From contig NZ_CP044232.1 in assembly GCF_008727775.1 (NCBI RefSeq), positions 1,116,001-1,180,000 on the forward strand: a stretch of DNA of 64,000 nt, written 5' to 3'. The notes below the pieces were generated by a model, which had not been told where the DNA came from, did not search any database, and was given only the letters and a program-made list of their open reading frames with translations. This DNA comes from Microbacterium lushaniae. GTDB taxonomy: Bacteria; Actinomycetota; Actinomycetes; Actinomycetales; Microbacteriaceae. How positions within the stretch are numbered: the first letter of the stretch is position 1; each line of letters begins with the position of its first letter. The position numbers were made by a program, and so were the translations under genes. Positions 53,803 to 64,000 of this stretch are shown piece by piece.

Positions 53803-53834
53803 CGAGGTGGAGACCGAGTCGCCCGGGAGGGGGT

Positions 53835-54404
53835 CTAGATCGAGTACTCGGGGGCGGTGAGCACGGCCCGGGTGTCCTCGCCCACGCGGCGCGCCCGCGG
53901 CGTGGCCGGGACGCCCACGAGCACGGAGTCCGCCGGCGCATCCTTGGTCACGACCGCGTTGGCGCCCACCACGGTGCGATCGCCGATCGTGATGGGGCCG
54001 AGGATCTTCGCACCGGCGCCGACGGCCACGCCGTCACCGAGCGTGGGATGGCGCTTGCCGCCCTCACGCTGACGACCCCCGAGGGTCACGCCGTGGTAGA
54101 TCAGCACGTCATCGCCCACCTCGGCCGTCTCGCCGATCACCACGCCCATCCCGTGATCGATGAACAGGCGCCGCCCGATGACGGCGCCGGGGTGGATCTC
54201 CACGCCGGTGAGCCATCGCGTCAGCTGCGACAGCAGCCGCGCGGGGAAGCGGAAGCCCCGTCGCCACAGCCGGTGGCTCACGCGGTGGGCCCACACGGCG
54301 TGCAGCCCCGAGTACAGCAGGACCAGTTCGAGGGTGCCGCGGGCGGCGGGGTCGCGGAGCTTGGCAGCGGCGATGTCTTCGCGCAGGCGCGGGAGGGGGC
54401 CCAC
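53835..54404 (-). CDS. cysE: Serine O-acetyltransferase
   Basis: Makes O-acetylserine for cysteine synthesis, 189 aa (short EpsC-type). The hexapeptide-repeat left-handed beta-helix is seen in [44 protein letters not shown], with the catalytic Asp/His DHG. GTG 54404 immediately follows the cysK stop with no gap. Confidence 0.93.
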   Translation of the reverse strand: MGPLPRLREDIAAAKLRDPAARGTLELVLLYSGLHAVWAHRVSHRLWRRGFRFPARLLSQLTRWLTGVEIHPGAVIGRRLFIDHGMGVVIGETAEVGDDVLIYHGVTLGGRQREGGKRHPTLGDGVAVGAGAKILGPITIGDRTVVGANAVVTKDAPADSVLVGVPATPRARRVGEDTRAVLTAPEYSI

Positions 54405-55343
54405 TCAGTCCTCGCGCAGGTGCTCGTACAGAGCGGTGGAGAGGTACCGCTCGCCGAAGGAGGGGATGATCACGACGATGTTCTTCCCCGCCGCCTCCGG
54501 GCGCTTGGCGATCTCCAGCGCCGCCCAGATGGCCGCGCCGCTGGACATCCCCACGAGGATGCCGTCCTTGGTGGCCGTGTCACGGGCGAGACGGATCGCG
54601 TCGTCGAACTCGACGTCGATGACCTCGTCGATCACGGCGCGGTCGAGGATGGCGGGGACGAAGTTCGGCCCGATGCCCTGGATCTTGTGCGGGCCGGGGT
54701 GCCCCTTGCTGAGCACGGGGGAGTCCGACGGCTCGACGGCGACGACCTGCACGCCCGGCACGCGTTCCTTGAGCACCTGGCCGACGCCCGTGATGGTCCC
54801 GCCGGTGCCGATGCCGGCGACGAAGTAGTCGACCTTGCCGTCGGTGTCGCGGAGGATCTCCTCGGCCGTGGTCCTGCGGTGGACCTCGGGGTTCGCCTCG
54901 TTCTCGAACTGACGCGCCCACACCGCCCCCGGCGTCTCCGACACGATGCGCTTGGCCTCGTCCACCGCGTACGACATGCCCTTGGTCGGGTCGGTCAGCA
55001 CGACCTCGGCGCCGAACGCCTTGAGCAGCGCGCGCCGCTCCTTGGACATGGATGCGGGCATCGTGAGGATGACGCGGTAGCCGCGCGCCGCGCCCACCAT
55101 CGCCAGGGCGATGCCGGTGTTGCCGCTCGTGGACTCCACGATCGTGCCGCCGGGCTTCAGCTCGCCGGAGGCCTCCGCGGCATCCACGATCGCGATCCCC
55201 AGGCGGTCCTTGACGCTGCCGGCGGGGTTGTAGAACTCGAGCTTCGCGAGGATGTTGGCGTCCACCCCCTCGGCGACGCGGTTCAGGCGCACGAGCGGAG
55301 TGTCGCCGAACGCGGACGTGATGTCGGGGTGGATGCCGGGCAT
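54405..55343 (-). CDS. cysK: Cysteine synthase A
   Basis: PLP-dependent O-acetylserine sulfhydrylase, 312 aa. Lys of the PLP link is in [13 protein letters not shown], the substrate loop is [12 protein letters not shown], and the phosphate-binding [12 protein letters not shown] is intact. The C-terminus does not end in the Ile typical of CysE-binding tails in the partner, but the partner CysE ends APEYSI, whose Ile can dock in this active site. GAAAGG precedes ATG 55343; a TAGGCT -10 hexamer (minus strand, about 55379) lies close by. Confidence 0.95.
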   Translation of the reverse strand: MPGIHPDITSAFGDTPLVRLNRVAEGVDANILAKLEFYNPAGSVKDRLGIAIVDAAEASGELKPGGTIVESTSGNTGIALAMVGAARGYRVILTMPASMSKERRALLKAFGAEVVLTDPTKGMSYAVDEAKRIVSETPGAVWARQFENEANPEVHRRTTAEEILRDTDGKVDYFVAGIGTGGTITGVGQVLKERVPGVQVVAVEPSDSPVLSKGHPGPHKIQGIGPNFVPAILDRAVIDEVIDVEFDDAIRLARDTATKDGILVGMSSGAAIWAALEIAKRPEAAGKNIVVIIPSFGERYLSTALYEHLRED

Positions 55344-55451
55344 GGCGGGCCTTTCGCCGTCGGACGGTGGGTTCCCAGCCTACCGAGGGCCGCCTGGGCC
55401 CCGCCCGAGTGTGACGCGTGCGGTTGGGCGGGTCGTAGGCTGGTCGCACCC

Positions 55452-56327
55452 ATGCCCGCACCCGCCGCCGCGTCCGTCGCCGCCCTCGTCCGCGACGCCA
55501 CCGCACGCCTCGCCGCCGCCGGCGTTCCCGACCCCGACGTCGACGCCGAACTGCTCGCCGCGCACGTGCTGGGCGCCGGTCGCGGCGCGGTGCAGGCCGC
55601 CGCCATCCGCGGAGACGGCATGGATGCGGAGTCCGCGGCCGCGCTGGAGGATCTCGTGCAGCGCCGGTGCGCGCGTGTGCCGCTGCAGCACCTGACCGGG
55701 CGCGCGCCGTTCCGTCACCTCGAGCTGGCCGTGGGGCCGGGGGTGTTCGTGCCGCGGCCGGAGACGGAGATGGTCGCCCAGCTGGCCATCGACGCCCTGG
55801 CCGCCGCCGCAGGGGCGGAGCCGGTCGCGGTGGACCTCGGCACCGGCAGCGGGGCGATCGCCCTGGCGATGGCCACCGAGGTGCCGCACGCGCGCGTGTA
55901 CGCGGCGGAGAAGTCCGCCGACGCGTTCGTGTGGGCGACGGAGAACGCCCGGCGCGTGGGGGCTGCGAACCTCACGGTGGTGCGGGCAGACCTGGCCGAC
56001 GCCTTCGGTGACCTCGACGGCACCGTGTCGGTCGTGGCGTCCAACCCGCCGTACGTGCCCGACGGGGCGATCCCGCGTGATCCCGAGGTGCGACTCTTCG
56101 ACCCGCCCGCAGCGCTGTACGGCGGCCCCGACGGGCTGGACGTCGTGCGCGTGCTCAGCCGCGTGGGGCTGCGGCTGGCGCATCCGGGCGGTGTCATCGT
56201 GATCGAGCACGGCGAATGGCAGGGCGCGGCGATCCGCGAGCTGCTGACGGCCGACGGATGGCGCGCGGCTGCGACGCACCCCGACTTGACGATGCGCGAC
56301 CGGGCCACCACGGCGCTGCGCCCGTGA
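55452..56327 (+). CDS. prmC: Release-factor glutamine methyltransferase
   Basis: N5-methylates the Gln of the GGQ motif in release factors such as the neighbouring prfA product, 291 aa. SAM motif VDLGTGSGAIALAMA, catalytic NPPY in ASNPPYVPDG, and a helical N-terminal domain with CARVPLQHLTGRAPFRHLELAV. TAGGCT (55436-55441) lies 10 nt before ATG 55452, so the leader is very short. Confidence 0.93.
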   Translation: MPAPAAASVAALVRDATARLAAAGVPDPDVDAELLAAHVLGAGRGAVQAAAIRGDGMDAESAAALEDLVQRRCARVPLQHLTGRAPFRHLELAVGPGVFVPRPETEMVAQLAIDALAAAAGAEPVAVDLGTGSGAIALAMATEVPHARVYAAEKSADAFVWATENARRVGAANLTVVRADLADAFGDLDGTVSVVASNPPYVPDGAIPRDPEVRLFDPPAALYGGPDGLDVVRVLSRVGLRLAHPGGVIVIEHGEWQGAAIRELLTADGWRAAATHPDLTMRDRATTALRP

Positions 56328-56382
56328 GCCCGGCGGCGGCTCTCGCGGGAGTCGCAGGCGCCGCACGTAGACTGGGCGGGAC

Positions 56383-57075
56383 ATGTCACCCGTTTACGAC
56401 TGCCGTGACGAGGCCCAGCTGCTCTCCGGCATGCGTCACGCACGCCAGACGCTGAGCCGCGGCGAACTGGTCGTGCTGCCCACCGACACGGTGTACGGCA
56501 TCGCCGCCGACGCCTTCAACGCCCGCGCGGTCGCGGGCCTGCTGGCTGCGAAAGGCCGTGGGCGACAGCAGCCGCCGCCGGTGCTGGTGGCCGGGGTGAG
56601 CACGCTCCGCGCGCTCGTGGCCGACGTCCCCGAACCGGTCGAGCGCCTCGTGGAGGCATTCTGGCCCGGCGGGCTCACGATCGTCCTGCCCTCGCAGCCG
56701 TCGCTGTCGTGGGATCTGGGGGAGACCCGGGGCACGGTCGCGGTGCGCATGCCCGCGCACCGGATCGCCCTGGAGCTGCTGGAGGAGACCGGGCCGCTGG
56801 CGGTCTCCAGCGCCAACCGCACCGGAGCGCCGGCGGCGGTCACGATCGACGAGGCGCGCGACATGCTGGGAGAGTCGGTCGGGGTGTACCTGGACGACGG
56901 GCCGAGCCACACCGGCATCGCGTCGACGATCGTGGATGCCACGCGCCTGGTGGGTGGCGACGAGCCGCTCGTGCGCGTGCTGCGCGAGGGTGCCGTGCCA
57001 CGGGAGCGGCTGCGCGACGTGCTCGGCGATCTGCTGGAGCCGGACGTCGAGGACGAATCCGGCGGTGCCGCGTGA
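56383..57075 (+). CDS. L-threonylcarbamoyladenylate synthase (Sua5/YwlC/YrdC type)
   Basis: First step of t6A37 tRNA modification: threonine, bicarbonate and ATP give threonylcarbamoyl-AMP. 230 aa with the YrdC core: LPTDTVYGIAADAF, FWPGGLTIVLP, VAVRMPAH and PLAVSSANRTGAP. No C-terminal Sua5 domain, as in the short bacterial form. TAGACT (56368-56373) lies 9 nt before ATG 56383. Confidence 0.92.
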   Translation: MSPVYDCRDEAQLLSGMRHARQTLSRGELVVLPTDTVYGIAADAFNARAVAGLLAAKGRGRQQPPPVLVAGVSTLRALVADVPEPVERLVEAFWPGGLTIVLPSQPSLSWDLGETRGTVAVRMPAHRIALELLEETGPLAVSSANRTGAPAAVTIDEARDMLGESVGVYLDDGPSHTGIASTIVDATRLVGGDEPLVRVLREGAVPRERLRDVLGDLLEPDVEDESGGAA

Positions 57076-58226
57076 AGCAGTACCTCCTGCTGGTGCTGTT
57101 CACCGCGGTGGTCACGTTCGTCCTGACGTGGGCGGTGTGGCGCCTGAGCCTGCGCTTCAAGCTGTATCCCGGCATCCGCGAACGCGACGTCCACAAGACG
57201 CCCACCCCGCGTCTGGGCGGTGTGGCGATGTTCCTGGCGGTGGCTGCCGCATTCCTCTTCTCCAGCCAGCAGCCCTTCTTCTCCGTCATCTGGGCCAATC
57301 CCGGCCCGGTCCTCGCGGTGCTCGGGGCGACCCTCGTGATCGTGCTGGTGGGCGTGGCCGATGACCTGTGGGACCTGGACTGGATGATCAAGCTCGGCGC
57401 GCAGTTCGTCGCCGCCGGCATCATCACGCTGCTGGGCGGACTGCAGATCCTCTCGCTGCCGATCGGCGGCCTGACCGTGGGGTCGGGCTGGATGAGCTTC
57501 ACCCTCACGGTCTTCGCGATCGTGATCGTGATGAACGCGGTGAACTTCATCGACGGGCTCGACGGCCTGGTGGCCGGGGTGTGCCTGATCGCCAACGGCG
57601 TGTTCTTCGCCTACTCCTACCTGCTCGTGCGCGACACCGGCGCCAGCACGTACTTCAACCTCGCCTCCTTCCTCGCCGCGGTGCTCATCGGGGCGTGCAT
57701 CGGCTTCCTCCCGTTCAACTGGAACCCGGCCAAGATCTTCATGGGCGACGCCGGCGCGCTCATGCTGGGCCTGCTGATGGCCTCGTCGGCGGTGGCGATC
57801 ACCGGCCAGATCGACCCGGCCGTCCTCGACCCCGAGCAGCTCGGCCGCTCGCAGCTGCTGGGCGCGTTCATCCCGATCCTGCTGCCGGTGGTCGTGGTGC
57901 TCCTGCCGCTGCTGGATTTCGGTCTCGCGATCATCCGGCGCATGCGGGCGGGGAAATCCCCGTTCTCACCCGACCGCAAGCACCTGCACCACCGCATGCT
58001 CGACATGGGCCACTCCGACCGCGACGCCGTGCTGATCTTCTACGCGTGGACGGCGGTGGTGGGGTTCTCATTCCTGCTGATGTACATCGGCACCGGCCAG
58101 AGCTGGCCGGGTGACTACGCCCTGGGCGTCGTGTTCGGCGTCGTGGGCGTCGCCGCGTGCCTCGTCCTGACCTTCCTCCCCTCCCGGCGCCAGGCGCGTC
58201 CCGCCCCCCTCAAGGAGCCCGCATGA
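57072..58226 (+). CDS. wecA: Polyprenyl-phosphate GlcNAc-1-phosphate transferase (WecA/TagO/MraY family)
   Basis: Membrane glycosyl-1-phosphate transferase of 384 aa with about eleven helices. Family motifs: DVHKTPTPRLGG, GVADDLWDLDWMIKL, NFIDGLDGLVAG, FMGDAGALMLG and DRKHLHHRMLDMG. It starts wall polysaccharide or teichoic-type polymer synthesis. GTG 57072 overlaps the Sua5 stop and the TGA overlaps the next ATG. The position before atp genes is typical of actinobacteria. Confidence 0.92.
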   Translation: MKQYLLLVLFTAVVTFVLTWAVWRLSLRFKLYPGIRERDVHKTPTPRLGGVAMFLAVAAAFLFSSQQPFFSVIWANPGPVLAVLGATLVIVLVGVADDLWDLDWMIKLGAQFVAAGIITLLGGLQILSLPIGGLTVGSGWMSFTLTVFAIVIVMNAVNFIDGLDGLVAGVCLIANGVFFAYSYLLVRDTGASTYFNLASFLAAVLIGACIGFLPFNWNPAKIFMGDAGALMLGLLMASSAVAITGQIDPAVLDPEQLGRSQLLGAFIPILLPVVVVLLPLLDFGLAIIRRMRAGKSPFSPDRKHLHHRMLDMGHSDRDAVLIFYAWTAVVGFSFLLMYIGTGQSWPGDYALGVVFGVVGVAACLVLTFLPSRRQARPAPLKEPA

Positions 58227-58693
58227 CCTCCAGTCCCGTCTCCAGCACGCCGGTGCTGCGCACCGCCCTGACCTGGGGAGGCATCGTCGCGGGGGTCCTG
58301 GCCGTCGTGGGCGCCCTCATCGGCTACGCCGTGAGCGGGGGAGACGGGGTGGCCAGCGCGCTGGTGGGCGTGCTGGTGGGCGGGTTCTTCTCCGCGGTGA
58401 CGGCCGCGAGCATCCTCATCGCCAACCGGTGGTTCGGTGACGACCTGTACGTGCCGATCTTCTTCGGCGTGGTCCTGGGCGGGTGGATCCTCAAGCTCGT
58501 CCTCTTCATCGTCGCGCTCGTGCTCCTGCGGGATCAACCGTGGATCGACACCACCGTGTTCTTCCTCGCCCTGGTGGCCAGTGTCCTCGGTTCGCTCGTG
58601 GTCGACATGGTCGTCATGATGCGGATGCGGATCCCCCACGCGAGCGACGTCTCGCTGCCCACCGACCCCGAGGCGGGAGACCGCACCGACTGA
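58223..58693 (+). CDS. AtpI-like membrane protein
   Basis: Protein of 156 aa with four hydrophobic segments in the place normally held by atpI, just before atpB. Resemblance to ATP synthase protein I, which assists c-ring assembly or Mg transport, is by position and topology. ATG 58223 overlaps the wecA stop. Confidence 0.72.
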   Translation: MTSSPVSSTPVLRTALTWGGIVAGVLAVVGALIGYAVSGGDGVASALVGVLVGGFFSAVTAASILIANRWFGDDLYVPIFFGVVLGGWILKLVLFIVALVLLRDQPWIDTTVFFLALVASVLGSLVVDMVVMMRMRIPHASDVSLPTDPEAGDRTD

Positions 58694-58762
58694 GCGGCAT
58701 CGGCCGGTCCCGTCATTTGATAGGGTTGACCTGCGCCCGCACGCTCTCAGAGCGCCCTCGGG

Positions 58763-59915
<1,153 letters not shown>

Positions 59916-59943
59916 TCGCGCCCCCTCGAGGTAAGGAGACAGG

Positions 59944-60513
59944 ATGCTGAACGCTCTTGTCGCATTCGCCGCGGAGCCCGCGGGGGAAGAGGCGGCACAC
60001 AACCCGCTGCTTCCGGCCTACTACGACATCATCTGGTCGGCGGTCTGCTTCGTCGTCATCCTCTTCGTCTTCTGGCGCGTCGTGCTGCCTCGGATGCAGA
60101 AGCTGCTCGACGAGCGCGGAGCCGCGATCGAAGGAAACATCGCCAAGGCCGACGAGGCGCAGCGGCAGGCCGAGCTCGCGCTGGAGCAGTACACCGCCCA
60201 GCTCGCCGAGGCCCGCAAGGAAGCCGGCGAGATCCGGGAGGCTGCCCGCGAGGACGGCAAGAAGATCGTCGCCGAAGCTCGCGACGCGGCATCCGCCGAG
60301 GCCGCGCGCATCACCGCGACCGCGCACACGCAGATCGAGGCCGAGCGCCAGGCGGCGCTCGTGTCGCTGCGCTCCGAGGTCGGTTCGCTCGCGCTCGACC
60401 TCGCCGGCAACGTCATCGGTGAGACCCTCTCCGACGACCAGAAGGCGCAGGCGGTCGTGGACCGCTTCCTCGCCGACCTGGAAGCCTCTGAGAACGCCAA
60501 GGCGGCCCAGTAA
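59944..60513 (+). CDS. atpF: ATP synthase subunit b
   Basis: F0 stator subunit, 189 aa: one membrane helix (about 28-48), then a long coiled coil rich in Ala, Glu, Arg and Lys. GTAAGGAGACAGG precedes ATG 59944. Its TAA overlaps the atpH ATG by one base. Confidence 0.94.
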   Translation: MLNALVAFAAEPAGEEAAHNPLLPAYYDIIWSAVCFVVILFVFWRVVLPRMQKLLDERGAAIEGNIAKADEAQRQAELALEQYTAQLAEARKEAGEIREAAREDGKKIVAEARDAASAEAARITATAHTQIEAERQAALVSLRSEVGSLALDLAGNVIGETLSDDQKAQAVVDRFLADLEASENAKAAQ

Positions 60514-61304
60514 TGGGAAGCGCGACCACTCAGGCCCTCGAGGTCACGACCGCGGCGCTCGGCGCCGCACAGGGCGTGGACCTCGAGGTCGCCGGCGAGC
60601 TGTTCGCTGCGGCCCGCGCCATCGGCGGTTCGCTGCAGCTGGGCGGCGCGCTGGCCGACTCGTCGGCTTCGCCGGAGTCCCGCGCGAAGGTGATCGCCGA
60701 CGTGTTCGGTGCGTCCTTCCGGCCCGTCACGGTGTCGCTGCTGAGCTCGCTGGTCGACCAGCGCTGGTCGCGCGCATCCGACCTCGTGGACGGGATCGAG
60801 GAGCTCGCCATCCGTGCGGCGGCGATCGGTGCGACCGGTTCCGACGTCGAGGCGGAGCTGTTCTCCTTCTCGCGCACCGTGGCACAGAACCCTGAGCTGG
60901 AACTCGCCCTCGGCAGTCGCCTGGGCGACTCCTCGGCCAAGGGCGCGCTCATCACCGACCTGCTGGGGGAGCGCGCCAGCGCAGCCACGACGCTCATCGT
61001 CTCCTCGCTCGTCCGGCATTCGCGTGACCGTCGCGTTCGCAGTCTCCTGAACCGTGCAATGTCACTCGTCGGCGACCAGCGCGGACGCACGGTGGCGACG
61101 GTCGTGTCGGCCGCGCCGCTGAGCGACGTGCAGCGGACCCGCCTGACCTCTGCGCTCTCGGCGCGGTACGGCGGCGACGTCTCACTCAACGTCGTGATCG
61201 ACCCGTCGGTGGTGGGCGGGCTGCGCGTGCAGATCGCCGACGACGTCATCGACGCGAGCATCTCCACCCGCCTGGCCGGCCTGCGCCAGCGCCTGGCGGG
61301 TTAA
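60513..61304 (+). CDS. atpH: ATP synthase subunit delta
   Basis: F1-stator link protein, 263 aa, longer than the about 180 aa of E. coli, as usual in actinobacteria. The N-terminal helical domain ends near SSLVRHSRDRRVRSLLNRAM; the C-terminal hallmark GGDVSLNVVIDPSVVGGLRVQIADDVIDASI is complete. Confidence 0.92.
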   Translation: MGSATTQALEVTTAALGAAQGVDLEVAGELFAAARAIGGSLQLGGALADSSASPESRAKVIADVFGASFRPVTVSLLSSLVDQRWSRASDLVDGIEELAIRAAAIGATGSDVEAELFSFSRTVAQNPELELALGSRLGDSSAKGALITDLLGERASAATTLIVSSLVRHSRDRRVRSLLNRAMSLVGDQRGRTVATVVSAAPLSDVQRTRLTSALSARYGGDVSLNVVIDPSVVGGLRVQIADDVIDASISTRLAGLRQRLAG

Positions 61305-61375
61305 ACTACAAGGCTTTGCCGTCCGCGAGGACCGCACATCTCGGGGCGTATCGCCCCACAACATGAAGGAAGACA

Positions 61376-63013
61376 ATGGCAGATATCACGATCAGCCCCG
61401 ACGTCATCCGTGACGCGCTGAAGGACTTCGTCGCCGCCTACGAGCCCACCGGCGCCGCCGCGACCGAGGTGGGCACCGTGGTCGACGCCGGAGACGGCAT
61501 CGCGCACGTCGAGGGACTGCCGGGCGTCATGGCCAACGAGCTGGTCCGCTTCGCGGACGGCACGCAGGGTCTCGCGCTGAACCTCGACGAGCACCAGATC
61601 GGTGTCGTCGTGCTCGGCGAGTTCTCCGGCATCGAGGCCGGTCAGGAAGTCACCCGCACGGGCGAGGTCCTCTCCGCCCCCGTCGGCGACGGCTTCCTCG
61701 GTCGCGTCGTCGACCCGCTCGGCAACCCCATCGACGGTCTCGGCGAGGTCGCCAGCGAGGGGCGCCGTGCTCTCGAGCTGCAGGCCCCCGGCGTCATGGC
61801 GCGCAAGAGCGTGCACGAGCCGATGCAGACCGGCATAAAGGCGATCGACGCGATGATCCCCGTCGGCCGCGGTCAGCGCCAGCTGATCATCGGCGACCGC
61901 CAGACCGGTAAGACGGCCATCGCGATCGACACGATCATCAACCAGAAGGACAACTGGGCGTCGGGCGACGTCAGCAAGCAGGTGCGCTGCATCTACGTCG
62001 CGATCGGCCAGAAGGGTTCCACGATCGCCGCCGTCAAGGGCGCCCTCGAGGACGCCGGCGCGATGGAGTACACCACCATCGTCGCCGCCCCCGCGTCCGA
62101 CCCGGCAGGCTTCAAGTACCTCGCCCCCTACACCGGCTCGGCCATCGGCCAGCACTGGATGTACGGCGGCAAGCACGTCCTGATCATCTTCGACGACCTG
62201 TCCAAGCAGGCCGAGGCCTACCGCGCCGTGTCGCTGCTGCTGCGCCGCCCGCCGGGCCGCGAGGCATACCCCGGTGACGTGTTCTACCTGCACTCCCGTC
62301 TGCTGGAGCGTTGCGCGAAGCTGTCCGACGAGCTCGGTGCGGGCTCGATGACGGGTCTGCCGATCATCGAGACCAAGGCCAACGACGTGTCGGCCTACAT
62401 CCCGACCAACGTCATCTCGATCACCGACGGCCAGATCTTCCTGCAGTCCGACCTGTTCAACGCGAACCAGCGTCCGGCCGTGGACGTGGGCATCTCGGTG
62501 TCGCGCGTGGGCGGTGACGCCCAGGTCAAGTCGATCAAGAAGGTCTCCGGCACGCTCAAGCTCGAGCTCGCCCAGTACCGCTCGCTTCAGGCCTTCGCGA
62601 TGTTCGCGAGCGACCTGGATGCCGCTTCCCGCCGCCAGCTGTCGCGCGGTGCTCGCCTGACCGAGCTGCTCAAGCAGCCGCAGTACTCGCCGTACCCGGT
62701 GGAGGAGCAGGTCGTGTCGATCTGGGCCGGCACCAACGGCAAGCTCGACTCGATCGAGGTCTCCGACGTGCTGCGTTTCGAGCGCGAACTGCTGGACTAC
62801 CTGCGCCGCAACTCCACGATCCTCGACACCCTGCGCGAGACCAACGTCCTCGACGACGACACCGCCGCCGAGCTGGAGCAGAAGGTGGACGCGTTCCTCC
62901 TGGAGTTCCAGGCCGGCGATGGACAGGGCATCGGCGCTCCCGGCAACGAGACGGTCGAGGCCGCTGCGCTCGGGGACGTCAACCAGGAGAAGATCGTCAA
63001 GGGCCGCCGCTAA
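61376..63013 (+). CDS. atpA: ATP synthase subunit alpha
   Basis: F1 subunit alpha, 545 aa. Non-catalytic P-loop GDRQTGKTA, the arginine finger region in [15 protein letters not shown], and [36 protein letters not shown] are intact. GAAGGAAG precedes ATG 61376 after a 71-nt gap that contains a small hairpin (GGGGCG-TAT-CGCCCC). Confidence 0.96.
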   Translation: MADITISPDVIRDALKDFVAAYEPTGAAATEVGTVVDAGDGIAHVEGLPGVMANELVRFADGTQGLALNLDEHQIGVVVLGEFSGIEAGQEVTRTGEVLSAPVGDGFLGRVVDPLGNPIDGLGEVASEGRRALELQAPGVMARKSVHEPMQTGIKAIDAMIPVGRGQRQLIIGDRQTGKTAIAIDTIINQKDNWASGDVSKQVRCIYVAIGQKGSTIAAVKGALEDAGAMEYTTIVAAPASDPAGFKYLAPYTGSAIGQHWMYGGKHVLIIFDDLSKQAEAYRAVSLLLRRPPGREAYPGDVFYLHSRLLERCAKLSDELGAGSMTGLPIIETKANDVSAYIPTNVISITDGQIFLQSDLFNANQRPAVDVGISVSRVGGDAQVKSIKKVSGTLKLELAQYRSLQAFAMFASDLDAASRRQLSRGARLTELLKQPQYSPYPVEEQVVSIWAGTNGKLDSIEVSDVLRFERELLDYLRRNSTILDTLRETNVLDDDTAAELEQKVDAFLLEFQAGDGQGIGAPGNETVEAAALGDVNQEKIVKGRR

Positions 63014-63034
63014 CAGCGGCGCGAGGACACAACC

Positions 63035-63931
63035 ATGGGCGCACAACTGCGGGTCTACAAGCAGAAGATCAACTCTGCTCAGACCACCAAGAAGATCACG
63101 AAGGCGATGGAGCTCATCGCGGCTTCGCGCATCCAGAAGGCGATGGCGCGGGTGCGCGCGTCGTCGCCGTTCGCGAATGCCGTGACGCGCGCCGTCTCGG
63201 CCGTCGCCACGCACTCCGACGTCGATCACCCCCTCACGGCCGAGCGCGTCGACATCCGGCGTTCCGCCGTGGTGATCTTCGCCTCCGACCGGGGCCTGGC
63301 CGGTGCGTTCAACTCGCAGATCCTCCGTGAGGGTCTGGAGCTGGCGGCCCTCCTGCGCTCCCAGGGGAAAGAGGTGGCCTTCTACCTCGTCGGCCGCAAG
63401 GCGGTGGGCTACTTCCAGTTCCGTCGCCTCGCCACCGAGGCGGAGTGGACCGGTGACACCGACACGCCGCAGTTCCGCACCGCGGAGGAGATCGCCGCCA
63501 CCCTCATCGACGCCTACAACCGCGGCGGCGGCGAGGGCGGCGTGGACGAGATCCACCTCGTGTACAACCGCTTCGTCAGCATGATGACCCAGAGCCCGGA
63601 GTCGGTGCGCCTGCTCCCGCTGGAGGTCGTCGAGGCCGAGGAGGGTCCGGGCGGGCAGGTGTACCCGCTGTACGAGTTCGAGCCCGAGGCCGAGACCGTG
63701 CTGGACGCGCTCCTGCCGGTGTACATCCAGAGCCGTGTCTTCAACGCCCTCCTGCAGTCCTCGGCCGCCAAGCACGCCGCGACGCAGAAGGCGATGAAGT
63801 CCGCCAGCGACAACGCCGACAAGCTCATCACCGACTACACGCGCCTGCGCAACAACGCACGCCAGGCCGAGATCACGCAGCAGATCGCCGAGATCGTCGG
63901 CGGCGCCGACGCCCTGGCGTCGGGCAAGTAG
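63035..63931 (+). CDS. atpG: ATP synthase subunit gamma
   Basis: Rotor shaft subunit, 298 aa. N-terminal coiled helix [36 protein letters not shown] and C-terminal [22 protein letters not shown] form the central shaft. Starts 21 nt after the atpA stop. Confidence 0.95.
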   Translation: MGAQLRVYKQKINSAQTTKKITKAMELIAASRIQKAMARVRASSPFANAVTRAVSAVATHSDVDHPLTAERVDIRRSAVVIFASDRGLAGAFNSQILREGLELAALLRSQGKEVAFYLVGRKAVGYFQFRRLATEAEWTGDTDTPQFRTAEEIAATLIDAYNRGGGEGGVDEIHLVYNRFVSMMTQSPESVRLLPLEVVEAEEGPGGQVYPLYEFEPEAETVLDALLPVYIQSRVFNALLQSSAAKHAATQKAMKSASDNADKLITDYTRLRNNARQAEITQQIAEIVGGADALASGK

Positions 63932-63953
63932 ACCCAGAGAAAGAGAAGAAGCC

Positions 63954-64000
63954 ATGAGCCTCACCGCCGAGAAGACCGCGGTCGTCGGGCGCGTCGCGCG
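63954..64000 (+). CDS. atpD: ATP synthase subunit beta, first codons only
   Basis: ATG 63954 opens MSLTAEKTAVVGRVAR, the usual start of actinobacterial F1 beta; the window ends after 15 codons. AGAGAAGAAG precedes the start, 22 nt after the atpG stop. Confidence 0.9.
   Translation, partial: MSLTAEKTAVVGRVA

Larger units (their letters stand above)
53496..53834. other. 339-bp gene-free region between amidase and cysE
   Basis: Holds only the two type-B repeats and their spacers; I see no reading frame with coding character. The promoter of the amidase must lie at its left end (53496-53568). CysE ends at 53835 on the same minus strand, so the repeats may also end its transcript. Confidence 0.7.

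Noticed and set aside
55344..55451. Possible SAM or cysteine riboswitch before cysK
   Set aside because: The leader after the TAGGCT hexamer is only about 25-30 nt, too short for a known aptamer.

Overview
The window is one contiguous stretch of a very GC-rich bacterial chromosome. Gene content and order point to an actinobacterium, most likely of the Microbacteriaceae (Microbacterium-like). The clearest markers are the block argS / lysA-hom-thrC-thrB / rho-prfA / prmC-sua5-wecA-atp, a Rho factor with a long low-complexity N-terminal part, a DUF3097 protein, a DtxR-type iron box, many GTG starts, frequent 4-nt ATGA/GTGA stop-start overlaps, and several starts 6-10 nt after a TANNNT -10 box. 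The genus is an inference. I see no phage, insertion sequence, transposase, CRISPR array or rRNA.

Layout, 0-20 kb: a protealysin-like M4 protease runs off the left edge. Next to it is a complete five-gene oligopeptide ABC importer (minus strand), then an alpha/beta hydrolase, an AhpD-like protein overlapping a tyrosine phosphatase, an iron-regulated SIP-domain protein, a ureohydrolase, a PspA/TPM-domain envelope-stress pair, DUF3097, trmB with two co-transcribed membrane proteins, and an SMR exporter under a guanidine-III riboswitch. A tRNA-Arg(CCG) is followed by a TetR/membrane-protein pair with a palindromic operator.

20-40 kb is accessory. It holds a four-gene operon combining a Tes-like radical SAM enzyme with a divergent Lgt homologue (the best candidate here for an undescribed lipid-modifying system). 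It also holds a zinc alcohol dehydrogenase, a glutaminase, a YihY/BrkB protein, a Fic protein lacking the usual catalytic histidine, a HIRAN protein, a universal stress protein, two tandem thioester-domain LPXTG-type surface proteins divergent from a DevR-like regulator with a degenerate receiver, two SDRs, an AlkX/YcaQ-like protein, and five small, very acidic proteins.

40-64 kb is mostly housekeeping: argS, lysine/threonine synthesis (thrC carries an apparent 1-nt frameshift), rho, prfA, an amidase, cysK-cysE, prmC, sua5, wecA and the ATP synthase operon up to the first codons of atpD. Two families of intergenic palindromic repeats (67 bp and about 84 bp, two copies each) and an array of four 11-bp direct repeats upstream of argS are the main unexplained DNA signals.
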